Assembly (NCBI GenBank): GCA_014843695.1
Contig: CM026395.1
Location: 53,344,496 to 53,408,495, forward strand
Direction: 5' to 3'
DNA: 64,000 bases
From: Archivesica marissinica
Lineage: Eukaryota; Mollusca; Bivalvia; Venerida; Vesicomyidae
Each line of letters starts with the position of its first letter. Position 1 is the stretch's first letter. Under the pieces are notes generated by a model that searched no databases, was not told the DNA's origin, and was given only the letters and a program-made list of their open reading frames with translations. Both the position numbers and the translations under genes were made by a program. Positions 10,801-22,800 of the stretch are shown one piece after another.

Positions 10801-13800
10801 TTTTGGAAGCCTAAACAAAACACCATTAATCGTCCCAACCCTTTGCACGGAGCTTCGAAGATTCTGGGAATAAAAAAGCAAACTGTAAGCTTCAAGAGAT
10901 TTTCTCTTTCTTTCTCAATCCTACATTGTAATGCACACATACCGTACTTAATAATGTTCTATTAACTGCACCACAACACGAGGTCCCTGGGTCGCTCACC
11001 TGATTAATGCTACGAGATTCCGTGGAAACAATCTTGGATTTCCGATCTGCAATAATTTAGCTATTTTCAGTTACTGGTCATTCTCATTCACAGTTAAAGT
11101 TTCTACAGATAATTTGAACAATTTCCAAGATGGCTTCATTGAGGTAATATTAATTCTGACCATTTCTCGGCCTGACAGAACCGGGGTCACACATGACTGG
11201 AGCATAATAACAAACATATTATATCATATTAATTTCTACGTGAACTATATAATTCCAGCTTGATAACAACTACAAAATTGAACAGTATGCTGGGTATAGT
11301 GACTTGGATACCTCACTGCTACCCACACTGCTAGGAATAGTGACTTGGGGACCTCTGTATGCTGGGCATATAATTTCTATCTAATGGTTCACACATAAAC
11401 AATAAAATAATAATTCAAATTGTGACTTCAATCTAAACGATTTGAGTCTGAAAAAAAGACAGATATAAAGCAATATTGGATATGCTCATGCAACAAAAAG
11501 TATCAACGAACCAACTCCCTCCCAAGGTACAGGGACATTCAAAGCCAATCCTTATGAATGCATAATTATTAAATAATATCGACCTGTAATATAAATTAAT
11601 TGCTAAATTCTCATCCAAATTTTGCCCAAAAATATTTTTAACTTATTTCCATATTTGTGTTATTTTTTTTACTCAGTTTAAAGCTGATGCGGTTTATCTA
11701 GCAATTAACTTATAATAGCAATATTACTGGTGAGAATCTATTCCAAATATATTTAACAGTGGTATGTCTTTGATGGAAGCTTCAAAATATTCTAGAAACG
11801 GAATCTGTCGTATATACTTTATCATAATCAATCTTAGTTAAAGAGCTCAATAATGGTCCATCGACGTATGTAGCGGTATGAGTAACGCACACGCACACAA
11901 AAATTGTTTTTATCTTAATGCCCCAGCACCCCCCCCCCCTAGATGTACCTTAATTTCCATCAGCACCCTGCTCTTTTCAAATCCTACCTAGAGCACTGTA
12001 GGAATATCCATGAATGGGTAACTAAGGTGAAATTGATACAAAATAATGAAACTGTTGCTAAGGATTTATAGAGTATGCCATAACTAGTTAACAAATGTTA
12101 TTAAATATAATATTCTTCAGTATAGCAACACATGAGGTATGCCTATGGGTCAATACGGAGCAAGAAACATAATTATTTGGTACAGATTCTACAACCCTGA
12201 CTAAGAAGTTATGAGTATGAGCCATTTGAATACAGCACAAGGCCATTATAAATTGATTCCTAGATTCTCGTCCCCCACCAAATGTGTTTCTGGCACTACC
12301 CCATCCATTTTATTACTATTTGTATTACACAAATAGTTCATAAAAATCAAATAAAAAATAACCGCAAACACTCCCCCCATAAGAACCTAGCATTTAATAT
12401 ATAATGGCCTAAGATTTAAGCTATAAAAGCACAAGCAAATTGATCACAGCCTAAATGCATATATGTCCGTACTTCCAAATATAGGTAAACATCCATTCTC
12501 AATTTTGGCAACAACTGACGTTAAATTCAAGAACACTACAGGTAATGCATCAAAATATGATGAATGGGGTGCCATGACCAGTATTGAGGCTTCTGAGGGT
12601 GCAGCCAGCCTGCCCTTTACTGTGATACGATGAAACCCACTCGAGATAAATACACACCGACCCAGGAACACGGTGACAGGCCGCAGAATGTAGCTAGAAA
12701 GAAATAGACGATTATATAGAAGTGTATAACACCCACCACACAACAGGTAGTACAACAACATTCAAAACCAAGGCAATATATTCTCATAACAATGTTACAT
12801 TAGACATGTGCCATAGACTAGCCTGGGTGCCAGTCTGTCGATTTTTCACTTTTTAACTTCTGGCAAAATGACAGTTTCCCCAGGCGTTGATATGATCAGA
12901 AACTCAATACGGTAACGCCCCAATTAATAGTAATATATTTATTTGACTGACTAGGCAAAATATATCGACGCCTGTTCCCAGGCAAGTCATAGCCATGCAC
13001 TGGCTGGAAATAAATTATAACGTATATATAATCCTTTACTCCACATAAACGCTCGTATAACTCCATTATCGCTTGCCATTCATTATATATCCATCATTCC
13101 ACACCGTTCTCATAGATACGGTATGAATTGAAAAACAACATATTTATGACCTGAACAAGCTATTATACCATTCAATATAAGTCTTATATTACACACGAAA
13201 TTGAATCATACCTCTCGTATCACTCCATGTGTTGCCAAACAAACATGGCCACCAAACATGAATCCCAATCAATGCATACCACATATCTTTTGAAGACTAA
13301 CATTTAACTGCTAATAATAAAGTGAAACAAAATGGCAGCAGTTCATGAGGAGAAATTGAAAATAATGGCCATCATGGCGGCCATTTTGGATTTCCTATCG
13401 GAATGAATTTAGCTATTTTTTTATCTACTAATTGCCCAGAAACTTTGTTTGTTCTTGGACTCTCAAGCTATTATTTGCGCAGGAAGACCCCTACTGCCCA
13501 TGTGAACAGTATTTCAGGCGCAGAAGGGTAACCTGGTAGAACCACCGACCTTCCACAAGCCAGCTGGATAGCTTCCTCACATGAAAGAATTTGACACCCC
13601 AAGTGGGATAATTGACAAGAAAATTACAGACGCAGTGTTGTCAGATGACACACCTCAACCACAACTAGCCCCTAGACTTATGGGTGATGTAGACTTATGG
13701 ATGAATGTATATTTTAACCATTTGCATGTTAGGCTATTAATTGATAAGATTCACATTCCAGCCCCAGGCCTTGGCTAGACATTCAATATACATTATACAA

Positions 13801-16800
13801 AAGTATGGAGAAATTTAGAGAATACAGCGAAGAGGTTTGTTGATATAATATAATATATATAATCTACAGTCAAACCTGTGTTAGTGGTCACCTGTATTAA
13901 GCAGCCAACCTGTATTAAGCAGCCAGTTTCCAGATTCCCAATATGTTGTTTTATTATATATTTGACCTCTATTAAGCAGCCACCTGTGCTAAGCAGCCAC
14001 TTTCTGTGTTTCCATTGGCTGGCTGCTTAAGACAGGTTTGACTGTATATGAAACAAGTTCTTCCTGAGCTCAAAGTAGGGAGAAGTGAGACTACTCAGGG
14101 AGACTTTAAATAATAAGATACTTTATTTACTGAGGGTGGCTCATTTAGGCGAACCCTATTCTTCCATGAGACCCTCAAATGAACAAATCTACATTAAATG
14201 AGATATCAAGTTAATTTATTGACAAAGACTAAGTAGTTGAGTAAGTGAGCTTATTTACCCTCACCGCCGGGTGACAAAATAATTCAGCCACATAGCATAA
14301 ATAAACAGACATAGTGAAACTCCTGTAAACTGAACGGCCAACAGGCCAGAGGTGAAGTTCAGATTGGAGGGGTTTTCGGTTTAGAGGGGTTTCCAAAGTG
14401 GGCTAGATTAACAAATCAACTCTGCAATGCTTAGAAAGAGGCCGAGACATGTTCATACAATACATTATTCTGGAAAGAAATTAGCTGAAACTGTGTTTGT
14501 TTAAAAGAATGGTCAGATTCATGTTTGATCGAGACAAGTTGCTGTTTACAAAAGAGAGGTTACAAAAGTTTAAAGAAGGGAACAATTGCAGTTTAGAGGG
14601 TTCATGTTTCGAGGGGTTTCACTGTATATTGTAATTGTGATCACATCTACATTTGTAGACCTACGGTCAAAAACAAATTACGATGTTACAAAATCACAAC
14701 AAAACAAACTGAAACACGAGATGGAAAATAATTAAAATGAAATTATAACATTATATATGGGAGTTGTAAGCCGCTTCAATCCAATGTCGATTAGTTGAAT
14801 TCTAAACATTAACTTCCACCACTCACTGTCATGTGTCTGTCCCCACTCGATGTCATGTGTGCATGTGTCTGGCCCCACTCGCTGTCATGTGTGCATGTGT
14901 CTGGCCCCACTCGCTGTCATGTGTGCATGTGTCTGTCCCCACTCACTGTCATGTATGCATGTGTCTGTCCCCACTCACTGTCATGTGTGCATGTGTCTGT
15001 ACCCACTCACTTTCACATGCGTCTGTCCCCACTCACTGTCATGTGTGCATGTGTCTGTACCCACTCGCTGTCATGTGTGCATGTGTCTGTACCCACTTGC
15101 TGTCATGTGTACATGTGTCTATACCCACTTGCTGTCATGTGTGCATGTGTCTGGCCCCACTTGCTGTCATGTGTGCATGTGTCTGTCCCCACTCGATGTA
15201 TTGTGTGATGTGTATTTCCCCACTCACGTTCACATGCATCTGTCCCCACTCACTGTCATGTGTGCATGTGTCTGTACCCACTCGCTGTCATGTGTACATG
15301 TGTCTATACCCACTAGCTGTCATGTGTGCATGTGTCTGGCCCCACTTGCTGTCATGTGTGCATGTGTCTGTCCCCACTCGATGTCATGTGTGCATGTGTC
15401 TGGCCTCACTTGCTGTCATGTGTCTATACGCACTTGCTGTCATGTGTACATGTGTCTATACCCACTCGCTGTCATGTGTGCATGTGCCTGGCCTCACTTG
15501 CTGTCATGTGTACATGTGTCTGTCCCCACTCGATGTCATGTGTGCATGTGTCTGTTCCCACGTGCTGTGTGTGTGCATGTGTCTGTTCCCACTTGCTGTC
15601 ATGTGTGCATGTGTCTGGCCCCACTTGCTGTCATGTGTGCATGTGTCTTGTCCCCACTCGATGTCTTGTGTGATGTGTATGTCCCCACTCACGTTCACAT
15701 GCGTCTGTCCCCACTCACTGTCATGTGTGCATGTGTCTGTACCCACTCGCTGTCATGTGTGCATGTGTCTGTCCCCACTCACTGTCATGTGTGCATGTTT
15801 CTGGCCCCACTTGCTGTCATGTGTGCATGTGTCTGTCCCAACTCACTGTCGTGTGTGCATGTGTCTGTCCCCACTTGCTGTCTTGTGTGCATGTGTCTGT
15901 CCCCACGTGCTGTCTTGTGTGCATGTGTATGTCCCCACTCACTTTCACATGCGTCTGTCCCCACTCACTGTCATGTGTGCATGTGTCTGTACCCACTCAC
16001 TGTCATGTGTGCATGTTTCTGGCCCCACTTGCTGTCATGTGTGCATGTGTCTGTCCCAACTCACTGTCGTGTGTGCATGTGTCTGTCCCCACTTGCTGTC
16101 TTGTGTGCATGTGTCTGTCCCCACTTGCTGTCTTGTGTGCATGTGTATGTCCCCACTCACTTTCACATGCGTCTGTCCCCACTCACTGTCATGTGTGCAT
16201 GTGTCTGTACCCACTCGCTGTCATGTGTACATGTGTCTGTACCCACTTGCTGTCATGTGTGCATGTGTCTGTACCCACTCGCTGTCGTGTGTGCATGTGT
16301 CTGGCCCCACTTGCTGTCATGTGTGCATGTGTCTGTCCCCACTCACTGTCTTGTGTGCATGTGTATATCCCCACTCACTTTCACATGCGTCTGTCCCCAC
16401 TCACTGTCATGTGTGCATGTGTCTGTACCCACTCGCTGTCATGTGTACATGTGTCTGTACCCACTTGCTGTCATGTATACATGTGTCTGTACCCACTCGC
16501 TGTCGTGTGTGCATGTGTCTGGCCCCACTTGCTGTCATGTGTGCATGTGTCTGTCCCCACTCACTGTCTTGTGTGCATGTGTATATCCCCACTCACTTTC
16601 ACATGCGTCTGTCCCCACTCACTGTCATGTGTGCATGTGTCTGTACCCACTCACTGTCATGTGTACATGTGTCTGTACCCACTTGCTGTCATGTGTACAT
16701 GTGTCTGTACCCACTTGCTGTCATGTGTACATGTGTCTATACCCACTTGCTGTCATGTGTGCATGTGTCTGGCCCCACTTGCTGTCATGTGTGCATGTTT

Positions 16801-19800
16801 CTGTCCCCACTCACTGTCATGTGTGCATGTGTCTGTACCCACTCGCTGTCATGTGTGCATGTGTCTGTACCCACTCGCTGTCATGTGTGCATGTGTCTGT
16901 ACCCACTTGCTGTCATGTGTACATGTGTCTATACCCACTTGCTGTCATGTGTGCATGTGTCTGGCCCCACTTGCTGTCATGTGTGCATGTGTCTGTCCCC
17001 ACTCGATGTATTGTGTGATGTGTATGTCCCCACTCACGTTCACATGCATCTGTCCCCACTCACTGTCATGTGTGCATGTGTCTGTACCCACTCGCTGTCA
17101 TGTGTACATGTGTCTATACCCACTAGCTGTCATGTGTGCATGTGTCTGGCCCCACTTGCTGTCATGTGTGCATGTGTCTGTCCCCACTCGATGTCATGTG
17201 TGCATGTGTCTGGCCTCACTTGCTGTCATGTGTCTATACGCACTTGCTGTCATGTGTACATGTGTCTATACCCACTCGCTGTCATGTGTGCATGTGCCTG
17301 GCCTCACTTGTTGTCATGTGTACATGTGTCTGTCCCCACTCGATGTCATGTGTGCATGTGTCTGTTCCCACGTGCTGTGTGTGTGCATGTGTCTGTTCCC
17401 ACTTGCTGTCATGTGTGCATGTGTCTGGCCCCACTTGCTGTCATGTGTGCATGTGTCTTGTCCCCACTCGATGTCTTGTGTGATGTGTATGTCCCCACTC
17501 ACGTTCACATGCGTCTGTCCCCACTCACTGTCATGTGTGCATGTGTCTGTACCCACTCGCTGTCATGTGTGCATGTGTCTGTCCCCACTCACTGTCATGT
17601 GTGCATGTTTCTGGCCCCACTTGCTGTCATGTGTGCATGTGTCTGTCCCAACTCACTGTCGTGTGTGCATGTGTCTGTCCCCACTTGCTGTCATGTGTGC
17701 ATGTGTCTGTCCCCACTTGCTGTCTTGTGTGCATGTGTATGTCCCCACTCACTTTCACATGCGTCTGTCCCCACTCACTGTCATGTGTGCATGTGTCTGT
17801 ACCCACTCACTGTCGTGTGTGCATGTGTCTGTACCCACTTGCTGTCATGTGTACATGTGTCTATACCCACTCGCTGTCATGTGTGCATGTGTCTGGCCCC
17901 ACTTGCTGTCTTGTGTGCATGTGTCTGTCCCCACTCACTGTCATGTGTGCATGTGTCTTGCTGTCATGTGTACATGTGTCTATACCCACTAGCTGTCATG
18001 TGTGCATGTGTCTGGCCCCACTTGCTGTCATGTGTGCATGTGTCTGTCCCCACTCGATGTCATGTGTGCATGTGTCTGGCCTCACTTGCTGTCTGTGTTT
18101 GTTGCTGTCATGTGTACATGTGTCTATACCCACTCGCTGTCATGTGTGCATGTGCCTGGCCTCACTTGTTGTTGTGTTGTGTTGTTGTGTTGTGTGTGTG
18201 TTGTTGTGTGTGTGTGTGTGTGTTGTTTTGTGTTGTGTGTGTGTTGGTTGTGTTGTGTGTGTGTTTGTTGTGTTTGTGTGTGTGTATGTCCCCACTCACG
18301 TTCACATGCGTCTGTCCCCACTCACTGTCATGTGTGCATGTGTCTGTACCCACTCGCTGTCATGTGTGCATGTGTCTGTCCCCACTCACTGTCATGTGTG
18401 CATGTTTCTGGCCCCACTTGCTGTCATGTGTGCATGTGTCTGTCCCAACTCACTGTCGTGTGTGCATGTGTCTGTCCCCACTTGCTGTCTTGTGTGCATG
18501 TGTCTGTCCCCACTTGCTGTCTTGTGTGCATGTGTATGTCCCCACTCACTTTCACATGCGTCTGTCCCCACTCACTGTCATGTGTGCATGTGTCTGTACC
18601 CACTCACTGTCGTGTGTGCATGTGTCTGTACCCACTTGCTGTCATGTGTACATGTGTCTATACCCACTCGCTGTCATGTGTGCATGTGTCTGGCCCCACT
18701 TGCTGTCTTGTGTGCATGTGTCTGTCCCCACTCACTGTCATGTGTGCATGTGTCTAGCCCCACTCGCTGTCATGTGTGCATGTGTCTGGCCCCACTTGCT
18801 GTCTTGTGTGCATGTGTCTGTCCCCACTCACTGTCATGTGTACATGTGTCTGTACCCACTCGCTGTCATGTGTGCATGTGTCTGGCCCCACTTGCTGTCA
18901 TGTGTGCATGTGTCTGTCCCCACTCACTGTCATGTGTGCATGTGTCTGGCCCCACTTGCTGTCATGTGTGCATGTGTCTGTCCCAACTCACTGTCGTGTG
19001 TGCATGTGTCTGTCCCCACTTGCTGTCTTGTGTGCATGTGTCTGTCCCCACTTGCTGTCTTGTGTGCATGTGTATGTCCCCACTCACTTTCACATGTGTC
19101 TGTCCCCACTCACTGTCATGTGTGCATGTGTCTGTCCCCACTCACTGTCATGTATGCATGTGTCTGTCCCCACTCACTGTCATGTGTGCATGTGTCTGTC
19201 CCCACTCACTGTCATGTGTGCATGTGTCTGGCCCCACTTGCTGTCTTGTGTGCATGTGTCTGTCCCCACTCACTGTCATGTGTGCATGTGTCTGGCCCCA
19301 CTTGCTGTCATGTGTGCATGTGTCTGTCCCAACTCACTGTCGTGTGTGCATGTGTCTGTCCCCACTTGCTGTCTTGTGTGCATGTGTCTGTCCCCACTTG
19401 CTGTCTTGTGTGCATGTGTATGTCCCCACTCACTTTCACATGTGTCTGTCCCCACTCACTGTCATGTGTGCATGTGTCTGTCCCCACTCACTGTCATGTA
19501 TGCATGTGTCTGTCCCCACTCACTGTCATGTGTGCATGTGTCTGTCCCCACTCACTGTCATGTGTGCATGTGTCTGGCCCCACTTGCTGTCTTGTGTGCA
19601 TGTGTCTGTCCCCACTCACTGTCATGTGTGCATGTGTCTGGCCCCACTTGCTGTCATGTGTGCATGTGTCTGTCCCAACTCACTGTCGTGTGTGCATGTG
19701 TCTGTCCCCACTTGCTGTCTTGTGTGCATGTGTCTGTCCCCATTGCTGTCTTGTGTGCATGTGTATGTCCCCACTCACTTTCACATGCGTCTGTCCCCAC

Positions 19801-22800
19801 TCACTGCCATGTGTGCATGTGTCTGTACCCACTCGCTGCCATATGTGCATGTGTCTGTACCCACTCACTGTCATGTGTGCATGTGTCTGTCCCACTCGCT
19901 GTCGTGTGTGCATGTGTCTGGCCCCACTTGCTGTCATGTGTGCATGTGTCTGTCCCCACTCACTGTCTTGTGTGCATGTGTATATCCCCACTCACTTTCA
20001 CATACGTCTGTCCCCACTCACTGTCATGTGTGCATGTGTCTGTACCCACTCTCTGTTGTGTGTGCATGTGTCTGTACCCACTTGCTGTCATGTGTACATG
20101 TGTCTATACCCACTTGCTGTCATGTGTGCATGTGTCTGTCCCCACTTGCTGTCATGTGTCTATACCCACTTGCTGTCATGTGTGCATGTGTCTGGCCCCA
20201 CTTGCTGTCATGTGTGCATGTGTCTGTCCCCACTCACTGTCATGTGTGCATGTGTATGTCCCCACTCACTTTCACATGCGTCTGTCCCCACTCACTGTCA
20301 TGTGTGCATGTGTCTGTACACACTCGCTGTCGTGTGTGCATGTGTCTGGCCCCACTTGCTGTCCTGTGTGCATGTGTCTGTCCCCACTCACTGTCTTGTG
20401 TGCATGTGTATATCCCCACTCACTTTCACATGCATCTGTCCCCACTCACTGTCATGTGTGCATGTGTCTGTACCCACTCTCTGTCATGTGTGCATGTGTC
20501 TGTACCCACTTGCTGTCATGTGTACATGTGTCTATACCCACTTGCTGTCATGTGTGCATGTGTCTGGCCCCACTTGCTGTCATGTGTGCATGTGTCTGGC
20601 CCCACTTGCTGTCATGTGTGCATGTGTCTATCCCCACTCGATGTCTTGTGTGCATGTGTATGTCCCCACTCACTTTCACATGCGTCTGTCCCCACTCACT
20701 GTCATGTGTGCATGTGTCTGTACCCACTCGCTGTCATGTGTGCATGTGTCTGTCCCCACTCACTGTCATGTGTGCATGTGTCTGTACCCACTTGCTGTCA
20801 TGTGTACATGTGTCTGTCCCCACTCACTGTCATGTGTGCATGTGTCTGTACCCACTCACTGTCATGTGTACATGTGTCTGTCCCCACTCACTGTCGTGTG
20901 TGCATGTGTCTGTACCAACTTGCTGTCATGTGTACATGTGTCTATACCCACTCGCTGTCATGTGTGCATGTGCCTGGCCTCACTTGCTGTCATGTGTGCA
21001 TGTGTCTGTCCCCACTCGATGTCATGTGTGCATGTGTCTGTTCCCACTTGCTGTGTGTGTGCATGTGTCTGTACCCACTCACTGTCATGTGTACATGTGT
21101 CTGTCCCCACTCACTGTCGTGTGTGCATGTGTCTGTACCCACTTGCTGTCATGTGTACATGTGTCTATACCCACTCGCTGTCATGTGTGCATGTGCCTGG
21201 CCTCACTTGCTGTCATGTGTGCATGTGTCTGTCCCCACTCGATGTCATGTGTGCATGTGTCTGTTCCCACTTGCTGTGTGTGTGTGCATGTGTCTGTTCC
21301 CACTTGCTGTCATGTGTGCATGTGTCTGGCCCCACTTGCTGTCATGTGTGCATGTGTCTGGCCTCATTTGCTGTCATGTGTGCATGTGTCTGGCCTCATT
21401 TGCTGTCATGTGTGCATGTGTCTGTCCCCACTCGCTGTCATATGTGCATGTGTCTGTCCCCACTTGCTGTCATGTGTGCATGTGTATGGCCCTACTTGCT
21501 GTCATATGTGCATGTCTGTCCGCACTTGCCGTCATATGTGCATGTGTCTGTCCCCACTTGGCTGTCATGTTTTAGAGATAGCGTCATTTTTTAGAGATGG
21601 CTGTCATGTTTTAGAGATGGCTGTCATGTTTTAGAGATGGCCGCCATGATGGCTATGTTAAATTTTGGATCATAATTATTTTAGTTGTTTTTGATAAACT
21701 AGTTGTCTCAATGTTCCATACCACGTTTCATCCAAATTGGCCAAGCTGTTATAGGAGAAGCCGAAAATAGTTTTCAAGATTGCCACTGTTGGATTTCGCA
21801 TCATTACAGGTATGCTTGATAACTACTTGCCACAAAGTTCCACACCACATTTCATCAAAATGGACAATGTTGTTCAGGGTTCATTCTAGGTCAGAATTTT
21901 TGGGAGAAGTGAGAAAGCGCGTGATCGCTTCGTTAAATGGTGTTCTTTAATATACATCTCCAAAATAGGGTTAAAATGCACAGTACAATCATTAAATACA
22001 ACATTTCAATAGAAGGAGTGCTTTATAATGGGCCAGTGTATCTTACTAGACAAAGTTTTGTTTGAAAATCGTAAATATCAAAAAAAAGGTTGTTTTTTTT
22101 TAAAGGGAGAAGTGGGGCCCCCAGAGGGCAAAGTCTGAGTCCCTAGGGCGACTATTTCGCCCACATCGCCCTCTAAACTGATCCCTGGTTGTTTCCGAGG
22201 AGATGTCACTTGAAACACATGCTGACAGATGCAAGACAACAGCTGACCAACCTATACCAATAACTCTATTAAACTCACCCTGAGCAGAGCTGAGCAAAAT
22301 AATAAAATGTTAGCTCGCACCACACAATTTTTTGAAAAACCTTTTATGAGAATCTAGTAATTAATTAATTTTTAATGGCCATATTGTGAAGCATAATATT
22401 AAAGAACTTACTTTCTCCAGCCTGATAAGGGTTGTTTTTTGTCCTCTTCGCTCCTGAAGGCAACAGTCAATGCAGCGAGAGGCCAGGTCAATAATAAACA
22501 CACACAAGCCAGGAGGAGTCGTATAGGAGCTATGGTCACAGACATTATAGCAACCTGAAACAAAACATGAAAATCAACATATAAACAAACATCACAAGAC
22601 TCACACCGTTGGGCGCCATTGTCACCATATGCAATAATAGCAAAACCAGGATATTGGTAACGGACGCCCGACTGTGTAAATTTGACCGAAATCGGCCTCA
22701 AGATTTAATGAAAAATTGAAAATGTATGACAATACCAAAAAATTAGAAATCAGGTTTATATAAAGCTTCATTTCTTTGAAGAGTTAACCCATTCAACACC

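Noticed and set aside
13581..13778. 65-codon ORF
   Set aside because: Its first part is SINE type C sequence; the remainder is unrecognised and unsupported.
14833..21594. Single open reading frame of 2253 codons
   Set aside because: It is a 32 bp satellite with no stop in any phase of the unit; overlapping frames are equally open, units gain and lose bases freely, and no homology is visible.
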